47,995 bases of DNA from Oscillospiraceae bacterium (GTDB lineage Bacteria; Bacillota; Clostridia; Saccharofermentanales; Saccharofermentanaceae). This document shows positions 31,676-39,494 of this stretch, piece after piece; position 1 is the first letter of the stretch, and every line of letters starts with the position of its first letter. Both the position numbers and the translations under genes were made by a program. The DNA lies in NCBI GenBank assembly GCA_902782125.1, contig CACZMA010000015.1:1-47995 (forward strand). The letters run 5' to 3'. Below the pieces are notes generated by a model that did no database searches, was not told the origin of the DNA, and saw nothing but the letters and a program-made list of their open reading frames with translations.

Positions 31676-32980
31676 TTAAAGCTCCCCGCAGAATTCTGCA
31701 ATCGCAGCAGCTATCTCATATGTGTTCGAATCATCATTAAGTCTGGCCTCATCCTCACTGTTGGACAGGAATCCGACAACGAGCTGCACGGACTTCACCG
31801 ATGTTGAATAGTTAAGTCCGGTATAAGCATTCGTGGAGAAACATCCGAGATAGTCTATGCCCTGAGCTTCAGCCACAAGGGTGCCCAGGCTGTCCGCGAG
31901 CTTCTTATCGGTCTCGATGTAATTGCCCGAATCCGGAACATATGCTATTACGCCTGACACTTCCGAATCGGAAACGCTGTCTGCATGTATCCTTATGAAT
32001 ATATCCGGCGATGCAGCTACCGCTATATCGGCGCGTTCCTGATTGGACAGGTTGACGTCGTTTGTCTCTCTCGTAAGGATTACACTCGCACCGCAAGCCT
32101 CAAGATATGCCTTGGTGGCAAGTGCTATCTCGAGCGTGACCTCATACTCCTTGGTATTGATATCCACTCCGACGGCTCCGCTGGTACAGCGGGGCTTGCC
32201 TACGGTAGCGCCCGGGAACAATGTCTCTTCAGTATCATCGGTCTCTGCCTGATGACCTGGATCTATGACGATGACAAGTCCGGTAAGGTCAGGAGCATCT
32301 TCTTTGATCACGATGGGCGTGGGTGTAGGCGCCGGAGTCGTAGCCTCGGTCTCAGCTGCAGTACCCGAAGTCTGCACTGCAAGGCTTGCCGCGATCTTAT
32401 ATTCATTCTCTGTGGCAGAAGTCTCTACAGGCTGTGTCTCGCCTCTGATAATGCTCAGGAGCTTGCTTATGTCCTCATGGTTATTGATCGCCGTTATGGC
32501 AATGGCACCGGCTCCGAGCAGGGCTATAAGGATACCGACGATTATCTTTGACAGGAGCGGTGACTTGTTCTCCTTCTGTTCAGAAGTCTTAGGTTCTTCT
32601 GATCTCTCCGTCTCATGAACTTCTGTCTCCTTCGGTGCCTTTACGGGCTTGTCCGGCTTTACCTTCTTACGGACAGGCTCGGCAGGTTTTTCCGGCTTTA
32701 CCTTCTTGCGCACCGGCTCGGCAGGTTTCCCGGGAGTTTCATTCTTGTGAGGAACCTTGCCATGAGGAACAGGCTTGGCATCAGGCTTTTTGCGGGGCTT
32801 TGCCGGAGCTTCGGTCTTCTGCGGCATCTTACGCGCATCGTACTTCTTAACGAAATCCCTGATGAACCCCTCACGCTCTTCTGCAGGAAGAGAGTGCATG
32901 CGACTGTAGAGCTCCTTCTTCTTATCGGGAGCCAGCCTGCTTAATATCTCTTTAAACCTTGCGTTATAATCCTGCGACAT
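31676..32980 (-). CDS. N-acetylmuramoyl-L-alanine amidase (Amidase_3) with cytosolic Lys/Pro-rich region
   Basis: The 434-aa protein has a cytosolic N-terminus, a Lys/Pro-rich region with tandem KPAEPVRKKVKP units (residues 80-110), a TM helix near 145-165 (IIVGILIALLGAGAIAITAI), a Thr/Pro linker and the Amidase_3 domain. Zinc ligands seen: VIVIDPGH, EVTLEIALATKAYLEA (Glu) and IFIRIHADS (His). The Glu normally found before the GFxSN motif is replaced: the sequence reads QLVVGFLSN. That residue is thought to be catalytic, so the enzyme may be inactive or altered. A cell-division or sporulation role is a guess. Confidence 0.75.
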   Translation of the reverse strand: MSQDYNARFKEILSRLAPDKKKELYSRMHSLPAEEREGFIRDFVKKYDARKMPQKTEAPAKPRKKPDAKPVPHGKVPHKNETPGKPAEPVRKKVKPEKPAEPVRKKVKPDKPVKAPKETEVHETERSEEPKTSEQKENKSPLLSKIIVGILIALLGAGAIAITAINNHEDISKLLSIIRGETQPVETSATENEYKIAASLAVQTSGTAAETEATTPAPTPTPIVIKEDAPDLTGLVIVIDPGHQAETDDTEETLFPGATVGKPRCTSGAVGVDINTKEYEVTLEIALATKAYLEACGASVILTRETNDVNLSNQERADIAVAASPDIFIRIHADSVSDSEVSGVIAYVPDSGNYIETDKKLADSLGTLVAEAQGIDYLGCFSTNAYTGLNYSTSVKSVQLVVGFLSNSEDEARLNDDSNTYEIAAAIAEFCGEL

Positions 32981-33083
32981 AAAGACCTCTTTTGAATAAT
33001 ATCATTCTTATTGATTCTGACAAAACGACAGAAATGAATAATAAAACGCAAGGATTTGAATTTTAATAAACAGTCCGATTTGC

Positions 33084-33089
33084 TAATAT
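33084..33089 (+). promoter_or_regulatory. Extended -10 (TGCTAATAT) next to the MATE start
   Basis: TAATAT at 33084-33089 with TG one base upstream lies 6 nt before the ATG of the MATE gene; no Shine-Dalgarno sequence is present. This is the third such case in the window. Confidence 0.35.
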
Positions 33090-33095
33090 ACCCGC

Positions 33096-34457
33096 ATGGA
33101 AATGTTTAAGGACAAAAGATTTACCAGGAAGCTCGTATCACTGATACTGCCCATAACGCTGCAGAACTTCATGTTCGCGCTGGTGCCGGTATCGGATACC
33201 GTCATGCTCGCAAATCTGGACCAGAAAGCGATGGAAGCAGTATCGCTGGCGGCTCAGGTTGCTTTCGTCCTTAACCTGTTCAGCATCGGAATATCCTATG
33301 GTGCGTCCATGTTTGCGGCGCAGTACTGGGGTAAGGGTGATAAGGAGTCGATAAAGAAGCTTTTCGGGTACAGCGTTGCCCTGTCCATCCTGATAGCGCT
33401 GCCGTTCTTCGGATGTGCGATGTTCCTGCCCGAAGGTCTGATGAGGATATATACTGCCGATGCGGCGATAATCGCGGAAGGTGTTCCCTACCTGAGGTTC
33501 GCGTCGGTATCGTACCTGTTCATGACGTTCTCGATAACATACGAGTCCATCCTGAAGAATATCGGGTATGTTAAGCAGTGTACCGCCGCAAGCAGCATCA
33601 TGGTCATACTCAACATCGTGCTTAATGCCGTGTTCATCTTCGGTCTTGCCGGAGCTCCCAGGATGGGTGCATCAGGTGCCGCCCTTGCCACATCGATCTC
33701 CGCTTTCGTGGGATTTGCCTTCTGCCTCTTCTTCGCACACCGTTCGAAGCTCTTAAGGATAACCCCGAAGGATCTCAAGGTGGATACAGAATTCAGGAGA
33801 AGGTTCAGCAAGTACTCTGCCCCCTACGTCATGAACCAGATCCTCTGGGGAACCGGCTTTACCATGATATCAGTCATCATCGGACACATGGAGCCCGATG
33901 CAATCGCGGCAAATGCTATAGTCGCAGTCGTAAAGGATCTCGTGTCCTGTTTCTGTTTCGCGCTCGGTGCAGGCGGATCCATCGTGGTCGGCAACGAGCT
34001 CGGTGCGGGCAATATCGAGCGCGGCAAGAAGTTCGGCGACTGGATATTCAAGCTCACCATAATAACAGGCATCATCCTCGGCCTCATTGCTGCTGCATCG
34101 ACACCGCTCGTACTGTGGATAGTCAACCTTACCCCCAGAGCCGAAGAATATCTCATGTACATGCTCCTGATGTGCAGCTACTACATACTCGGAAGGTCGA
34201 TCAACGCAGTCCTGATAGGCGGCATCTTCCCTTCCGGCGGCGATACCGAGTTCGGTTTTATCTGCGACTCCGTTACCATGTGGGCCTTCATCGTTCCGGC
34301 GGGAGCACTGGCTGCATTCGTATTTAATCTTCCTGTCATGGCCGTATATTTCATCCTCAATCTGGATGAGATAATAAAACTTCCCGTAGTGTTCATACAC
34401 TACAGGAAGTATGGTTGGGCCAAAAATATCGTTAACGATACAGCTGGAGATCTCTGA
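33096..34457 (+). CDS. MATE-family multidrug or cation efflux transporter
   Basis: The 453-aa protein has about twelve TM helices in two six-helix halves. N-terminal half: LVSLILPITLQNFMFALVPV, DTVMLANL and MFAAQYWGKGD (conserved Gln-Tyr-Gly-x-G region). C-terminal half: GTGFTMISVIIGHM, AIAANAIV, GSIVVGNELGAGN. These proteins export cationic drugs with Na+ or H+. Start ATG at 33096 has no ribosome binding site. It converges with lysA, with one base between them. Confidence 0.9.
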   Translation: MEMFKDKRFTRKLVSLILPITLQNFMFALVPVSDTVMLANLDQKAMEAVSLAAQVAFVLNLFSIGISYGASMFAAQYWGKGDKESIKKLFGYSVALSILIALPFFGCAMFLPEGLMRIYTADAAIIAEGVPYLRFASVSYLFMTFSITYESILKNIGYVKQCTAASSIMVILNIVLNAVFIFGLAGAPRMGASGAALATSISAFVGFAFCLFFAHRSKLLRITPKDLKVDTEFRRRFSKYSAPYVMNQILWGTGFTMISVIIGHMEPDAIAANAIVAVVKDLVSCFCFALGAGGSIVVGNELGAGNIERGKKFGDWIFKLTIITGIILGLIAAASTPLVLWIVNLTPRAEEYLMYMLLMCSYYILGRSINAVLIGGIFPSGGDTEFGFICDSVTMWAFIVPAGALAAFVFNLPVMAVYFILNLDEIIKLPVVFIHYRKYGWAKNIVNDTAGDL

Positions 34458-35735
34458 TCAGTCTTTGAGGAGCTTATCTGCGAATTCCGTATTATCGAAC
34501 GTCGCGAAATAATCCTTCAGCGTCTGCGCTCTCCTGATCTCCTGAACGGATCCGTCAGGCTTAAGGAGAAGCTCGGCTGACCAGAGCCTGCCATTGTAGT
34601 TATATCCCATTGCAAAACCATGCGCACCCGTATCGTGGATGAACAGGATATCACCGTTCTCGATCTCCGGAAGCATCCTGTCGACTGCGAACTTGTCGTT
34701 GTTCTCACAAAGAGAACCCGTGATGTCATACTTGTGATCGCAGGGAGCATCCTCTTTGCCGAGGACAGTGATGTGGTGGTAAGCGCCGTATATTGCAGGA
34801 CGCATCAGGTTTGCCGCGCAAGCATCGACACCGATGTACTCCTTGTAGATGTGCTTGGCGTGGATCGCCGTCGTAACGAGAGCGCCGTAAGGAGCGAGCA
34901 TGAATCTGCCCATCTCGCAGTAGATCGCAGTGTCTCCCATACCTGCAGGTGTGAGGATCTCCTCGAACTTGACTCTTACGCCCTCGCCTATGGCAGCGAT
35001 GTCGTTCCTCTCCTGGTCGGGACGGTAATCAACACCGACTCCGCCGGACAGATTTATGAACGCAAATTCGATGCCGAGCTTCTCATGTGCCTCTCTCGCG
35101 AGTTCGAACAATTCGCCCGCGAGCTTAGGGTAGTATTCGTTTGTAACAGTGTTACTTGCAAGGAAAGCGTGGAGACCGAACTTCTTGACGCCATGCTCTG
35201 CCATCTGCTTATATGCTTCGAAAAGCTGTTCTTTTGTCATGCCGTACTTGGAATCACCCGGGTTATCCATGATGCCGTTGCTCAGAGTATATACTCCTCC
35301 CGGATTATACCTGCAGCTCATAACCTCGGGGAACTTGTCACCGATGATGCTCTCGAGGAACGGGATATGTGTGATATCGTCGAGGTTGATGATCGCACCA
35401 AGCTTCTCGGCCAGTGCATACTCACGAGCAGGCGTATCGTTGCTCGAGAACATGATATGTGCACCGTCGGCACCGACAGCATCTGACAGTATGAGTTCTG
35501 CTTCAGAAGAGCAGTCAAATCCGAAGTCATAATCAGAGATTATCTTCATAATGTACGGATTGGGAGTAGCCTTAACTGCAAAATACTCACGGAAGCCCTT
35601 GTTCCATGCGAACGCCTTCTTAACTGCCTCACAGTTGGCTCTTATACCGGCCTCATCGTAGATGTGGAACGGAGTGGGGTGAACCTTCGCAATCTGCTCA
35701 GCCTGCTCTTTTGTAATAAACGGTCTTTTGATCAT
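34458..35735 (-). CDS. lysA: Diaminopimelate decarboxylase
   Basis: The 425-aa PLP enzyme makes L-lysine from meso-diaminopimelate. The PLP lysine is in EYFAVKATPNPYIMK (VKA), the barrel carries CSSEAELILSDAVGA, and glycine motifs INLSGGVGVDYRP and IYCEMGRFML. C-terminal GSLCENNDKFAVDRMLPEI has the active-site Cys of the second monomer (CEN), and IHDTGAHGFAMGYNYNG closes the site. Both diagnostic residues are present. AATAGTGC/GCACTATT arms flank the leader at 35737-35768. Convergent with the MATE gene. Confidence 0.93.
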   Translation of the reverse strand: MIKRPFITKEQAEQIAKVHPTPFHIYDEAGIRANCEAVKKAFAWNKGFREYFAVKATPNPYIMKIISDYDFGFDCSSEAELILSDAVGADGAHIMFSSNDTPAREYALAEKLGAIINLDDITHIPFLESIIGDKFPEVMSCRYNPGGVYTLSNGIMDNPGDSKYGMTKEQLFEAYKQMAEHGVKKFGLHAFLASNTVTNEYYPKLAGELFELAREAHEKLGIEFAFINLSGGVGVDYRPDQERNDIAAIGEGVRVKFEEILTPAGMGDTAIYCEMGRFMLAPYGALVTTAIHAKHIYKEYIGVDACAANLMRPAIYGAYHHITVLGKEDAPCDHKYDITGSLCENNDKFAVDRMLPEIENGDILFIHDTGAHGFAMGYNYNGRLWSAELLLKPDGSVQEIRRAQTLKDYFATFDNTEFADKLLKD

Positions 35736-35736
35736 A

Positions 35737-35768
35737 AATAGTGCCTCAACTCAAAAATAAGCACTATT
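35737..35768. promoter_or_regulatory. Inverted repeat AATAGTGC-N16-GCACTATT before lysA
   Basis: Perfect 8-bp arms at 35737-35744 and 35761-35768 sit just upstream of the lysA ATG (35735). In the transcript the loop would hold the purine-rich TTGAGG site. It may be an operator or a translation-control hairpin. It is too short for a lysine riboswitch. Confidence 0.4.
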
Positions 35769-35813
35769 GTATCAGAGCCGGAAACTTATATCTATATCAT
35801 TCACAGAGTATCT

Positions 35814-36797
35814 TTATTCGACAGATGATACATATCCGTCATTCTGTAATCCATTGATCCAGACCTTGGTATTAGCGACCTTGCCGTCAACGATGCTGAA
35901 GCTTACTTTGACGGCTTTGTCCTGATTGGAAGGACTTATTAGTGCGTCAGATGTAAAAAGATATGTATCAACATAATTATTTACACCGCCACCTATATAA
36001 AACGAACTACTCTCATTATTCTTATTTGACCATACTTGAGGATTGTACCCCATTGAGTCAAAATAGTCCGTATTTGTCGTAGCTCCATCGGGATTCAAGC
36101 GGACGGAATAATTGCCATCTACGGTGTATTTGAACAAGACCTGGCCATTCTTTCCTGTAGCATTATCAATTGCTTTCTGTGTGGAAAATAGTGCTTGCAC
36201 ATCAGATTCACTCATTCCGTTAAAGGATGCAGCTATTGCGTTAAGTATCTCAATATCCGCCTCCTTACGTTCAGAATTCGGCGTTCCATTGATCACCTGA
36301 TTATAAGTCTGTTCCTTAGATCCGCCGGAACCAACATCCTGAACTTTATACCAATTTCCATTATTGGTTTTACCCGTAATGGCATTCCACTTTCCCAAGC
36401 TTGATCCGGCTCCCCAAACATATGAGACAGCTCCGGAAGCATCGATTGTTATTGTCAGATAATTAGCTACGCCATTTTCATTAGGGGTACCGCTTACATT
36501 GCCGTTGAAGAATGTATTAGCCGGTTTGGTAGATTGTCCGTAGCCCTCAGGCGTCGCATCTGTCATTATGCCCTTAGCCGCATCATATTTCCTGCTGTAG
36601 TCAGCGGGCATTCCTTCCGACATCCATTCATCGAGAGCCGCAGCCTTAGCACTTCTCATATTAGCAAGATCCGTCGCCTGTCTGCTCTTCTCTAACTGCG
36701 AAGTGAAAATAGGAATGCTGATACCTACAAGCACACCGATGATGGCAACCACTACCAACAGCTCGCCCAAAGTAAAGCCTCGTTTGCTTGTTCTCAT
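35814..36797 (-). CDS. Type IV-pilin-like prepilin
   Basis: The 327-aa protein starts MRTSKRG-FTLGELLVVVAI, a class III signal with a 7-residue leader, cleavage after Gly, Phe1 and Glu5, then a 20-residue hydrophobic helix. The remainder is an exported beta-rich domain with no Cys bridge visible. The ATG at 36797 has AGGAGG 8 nt upstream; a GTG at 36806 is rejected. No other pilus gene is nearby. Role in adhesion, DNA uptake or secretion is unknown. Confidence 0.85.
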   Translation of the reverse strand: MRTSKRGFTLGELLVVVAIIGVLVGISIPIFTSQLEKSRQATDLANMRSAKAAALDEWMSEGMPADYSRKYDAAKGIMTDATPEGYGQSTKPANTFFNGNVSGTPNENGVANYLTITIDASGAVSYVWGAGSSLGKWNAITGKTNNGNWYKVQDVGSGGSKEQTYNQVINGTPNSERKEADIEILNAIAASFNGMSESDVQALFSTQKAIDNATGKNGQVLFKYTVDGNYSVRLNPDGATTNTDYFDSMGYNPQVWSNKNNESSSFYIGGGVNNYVDTYLFTSDALISPSNQDKAVKVSFSIVDGKVANTKVWINGLQNDGYVSSVE

Positions 36798-37022
36798 AGC
36801 CGCCACCTCCTATTTCTTTAAAATAGACTATCACTATAATTAAAAGTTCTTTTGAATGCGAGATAAAGAATATGGCAAAAATATTGCCAAAAAGTAAATT
36901 CTGAACACAACAACAAAAATCTGATGGTGGAAACTGCGGGTTAGGGATTCAAGCAAGTGCCAATTTCTCGCAAGCCCAATAATATCAAGGGTTTCGAGAC
37001 ACGGAGAATGCTCAAATTTACA

Positions 37023-37044
37023 AAACTTACACCAAACTTACACC
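37023..37044. repeat. Perfect tandem 11-bp repeat AAACTTACACC
   Basis: Two copies (37023-37033, 37034-37044) follow each other exactly. The surrounding 36920-37020 contains AAGCCC and GGGTTT inverted arms. This fits arm-type and core-type attachment-site DNA. Confidence 0.5.
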
Positions 37045-37075
37045 AATTAATGTAAAAAAACAGGAGCCTACTAAG

Positions 37076-37112
37076 GACGTCCGAACATATTTCGGGCGTC
37101 TATTTTATATTT
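37076..37112 (+). terminator. Terminator hairpin at the island's left end
   Basis: GACGTCCGAA (37076-37085) pairs with TTCGGGCGTC (37091-37100, one G-U), followed by a T-rich TATTTTATATTT. It resembles terminators placed after integrase genes, although no integrase remains. Confidence 0.65.
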
Positions 37113-37137
37113 CATAATTTATTAAAGAGGATTATCT

Positions 37138-37188
37138 ATGACACGTGAAGAAGCACAGATTCTTCTGCATAATATGTCACATCAGTAA
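37138..37188 (+). pseudogene. 16-codon ORF MTREEAQILLHNMSHQ, gene remnant
   Basis: A short frame with AGAGGA before the ATG ends after 16 codons. It looks like the first helix of a lost gene. The rest of 37101-37426 has no gene. Confidence 0.25.
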
Positions 37189-37195
37189 AAATCGT

Positions 37196-37264
37196 TTACT
37201 CAAGTTTGACAAACGCATCGTAAACCGCCTGCGCTTCAGGCGAATAGAACGGAGCAAGATCATT
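37196..37264 (-). pseudogene. 22-codon C-terminal gene fragment (DLAPFYSPEAQAVYDAFVKLE)
   Basis: The minus strand reads ANDLAPFYSPEAQAVYDAF then VKLE and stops. It has natural composition but no start, so it is the end of a deleted gene of unknown family. Confidence 0.3.
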
Positions 37265-37426
37265 TGCTTATTCTTTTATATGGTAAAAAGCGGTCGCTCA
37301 GTTTAACTTGTGGGATTATGATGTTTCGAACCATAGAAAACCATCACGCCCCGAAAGCCAATAAATTCAGTTGTTTAATAATTCTGCTAAATTATACGTA
37401 CGACAAACTTACGACAAAAAACCATA

Positions 37427-37711
37427 TTACCTATGCGAGCCTCTAAACAGAACGTAAAATTCATCCTCACATATTACAGCGTGAGAAGAAACTGCAGCTG
37501 CTGCACTAGTTGTCGAATGGAGTGAATCATAAGTGGCATTATCTGTATCCACAACAATTGGGAAAATCGAATCCAATACAATTTGCCTGTTAGTTGTCTC
37601 ATCCACTTTGCTTCTATACCCTTCGTTTTCAAGAAAACTAATTAACTGCTCTCTAGAATTCTTATTCTCAGTGCGAACGATATAGCGAGAACCCACATTT
37701 TCGTTATTCAT
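37427..37711 (-). CDS. Unknown 94-aa protein
   Basis: A frame with a strong AAGGAGGT before the ATG. The protein has a helical part (NSREQLISFLENEGYRSKV) that may bind another protein, then strands (RQIVLDSIFPIVVDTDN) and ends YVLFRGSHR. No Cys-rich, catalytic or membrane motif. It lies downstream of the SF1 helicase gene, separated by a terminator hairpin, so is not in the same operon. Confidence 0.5.
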   Translation of the reverse strand: MNNENVGSRYIVRTENKNSREQLISFLENEGYRSKVDETTNRQIVLDSIFPIVVDTDNATYDSLHSTTSAAAAVSSHAVICEDEFYVLFRGSHR

Positions 37712-37805
37712 CGTAACTTACCTCCTTAAAACTATATTTACTACTCACTGTCCTATTGTTCCCTATTTTATTCTTGCATTAACATCTTGACATTAATCGT
37801 ACAGA

Positions 37806-37836
37806 AAGCATTAGATTCTCACTGAATCTAATGCTT
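37806..37836 (-). terminator. Perfect 13-bp stem-loop after the SF1 helicase gene
   Basis: AAGCATTAGATTC (37806-37818) pairs with GAATCTAATGCTT (37824-37836), loop TCACT. On the minus strand it lies about 70 nt after the stop at 37905. A modest T-tail follows. It most likely ends the three-gene operon. Confidence 0.6.
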
Positions 37837-37904
37837 CAAGGACTTTATACACCTCTATTCATTAAACCAAGTTTATCTCTTTAGCATCAAATGCTCTTTT
37901 GAAA

Positions 37905-39494
37905 TCAGCGGTTAACTATATCAGATGCAAACAGTGAACCGAGTACTTTTTTCAGTTTCTCTGGATCATTCTTGATAGGTGCATCAGGATCGAGTGCAGC
38001 TATCACTTCCGGATAATCATTAGGGGCCATGCATACTACACAGTCTAGATACTGCTTTGCTCTTGAAGTTCCAACATAGAATTCGAGGCCCTGATAACCA
38101 GTAAACGAAGCCTTGTTCAAATCAACCATAATAACAGCATCTGCTTCTAAGCCTTTGAACTTTATGCATGTAGTAACTCTATAATTCACACCGTTATGTG
38201 GATAGATCATATACCCTTCGTTATTATCGTCCCCTTGTTCCAAAGAATCCGCTATCCAGCTAAACTCTTCTTTTCCGGGTGTAAGAATAACGACGTCTGA
38301 AACTTCATTCTCGTAATACTTATCAAGAATCTCGTTAATCGTTTTTGTTGCTTTCTTAGCGCTCCCAATTATGTGCATACTTGGTCTGACCGGTTCATAC
38401 CAAGAACAAGCTGCTTTGGGCTTTATTGCACGATTCTTACTATCTTTTAACGGAGTAACCGAAGTCTGGGCTATTTCTTTAGTATTTCGACAATTATAGT
38501 GAAGAGTAATCTTGCAATCACTATTAGTAATACATTCAGGGATGATATACTGAACTTTTTCTCCACCTTGAATCATTTGATACTTATCATAGAACAAATA
38601 GAATGAACCACCAACTTCTTTGGTTGCTTCTTGAAGCCAATCTAATATAGAACAATTTACTTCAGCTTCTGAATGACTGACATTAGAATCTATTAATCCA
38701 AAATCCTGACCCTCATCTATTATTACATGCTTGTATCCAAAACTTTCCGGGTTATCACAACAGTCCATCAACCAACTAATGAGTCCATCATAATCCTTAT
38801 AATTTCCTGTCTTTTCCTTAGCAAGTTGAGATATAGTCATAAAATCAACATTAGCAAATTGCTTAGAATATGCTTTAGAAGGATTCTTTTTACGTGTCTT
38901 ATTCAGATGGTCACAAAGCAATCTGTTATAGCAAAGAAACAAAACAGCTTCATCATTAACACTATTTCTACGGGCCTTCTCTACTGCAAGCATTGTTTTA
39001 CCTGTACCAGCAGCTCCATTAATAACAGCTGATTCCTGATCCTCAAGAAAATCAAGAAGTCGATACTGCTCATAAAGCAATTGATTCAAATTATCTTCAA
39101 TAAGTATGCTCTTAGCCGATGGAGACGGCAAAAGGTGAAACATCGGGCACAAAACCGAATCGAGCAACAATTGAAAGCTCTCATCAGTGAATCTAGTAAC
39201 AACATCTCTTTCATCATCTATTGGAAGTGTTAATTTGAAAATCCTTTCTATTGCTGGTGTTGGATCAATTATGTCTTCAGCAAATAAAGTCAGTTCCATT
39301 ACAGCATCTTCAGGCAAACCTTTCTTATTCTGCTGTTTGAACAGTTCCCTTTTCATACCAAAGAACCAAACCGCATGAAAAAACTTACAGTTATAGTAAA
39401 TATTCCTTATTTCGTTATTTGTATGCACTTTCAGCAACGTCTTAAAAGCATGCTTTGCTCCAGCTGCTTGTTTATACGGACCGCCATGACTCAT
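37905..39494 (-). CDS. SF1 (UvrD-like) helicase with an N-terminal extension, third gene of island operon
   Basis: The 529-aa protein (start ATG 39494 sharing TAATG with the upstream stop; a frame to 39515 exists) has all SF1A motifs: INGAAGTGKTMLAV (Walker A, residue 158), VIIDEGQDFGL (Walker B), LHYNCRNTKEI, TCIKFKGLEADAVIMVD and EFYVGTSRAKQY. The first 100 residues (GGPYKQAAGAKHAFKTLL, FFHAVWFFG) look like the NERD-type nuclease-related module often found in front of such helicases, but I see no complete catalytic set. It would unwind or remodel DNA or RNA. Coupled to the DEAD/DEAH helicase. Confidence 0.75.
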   Translation of the reverse strand: MSHGGPYKQAAGAKHAFKTLLKVHTNNEIRNIYYNCKFFHAVWFFGMKRELFKQQNKKGLPEDAVMELTLFAEDIIDPTPAIERIFKLTLPIDDERDVVTRFTDESFQLLLDSVLCPMFHLLPSPSAKSILIEDNLNQLLYEQYRLLDFLEDQESAVINGAAGTGKTMLAVEKARRNSVNDEAVLFLCYNRLLCDHLNKTRKKNPSKAYSKQFANVDFMTISQLAKEKTGNYKDYDGLISWLMDCCDNPESFGYKHVIIDEGQDFGLIDSNVSHSEAEVNCSILDWLQEATKEVGGSFYLFYDKYQMIQGGEKVQYIIPECITNSDCKITLHYNCRNTKEIAQTSVTPLKDSKNRAIKPKAACSWYEPVRPSMHIIGSAKKATKTINEILDKYYENEVSDVVILTPGKEEFSWIADSLEQGDDNNEGYMIYPHNGVNYRVTTCIKFKGLEADAVIMVDLNKASFTGYQGLEFYVGTSRAKQYLDCVVCMAPNDYPEVIAALDPDAPIKNDPEKLKKVLGSLFASDIVNR

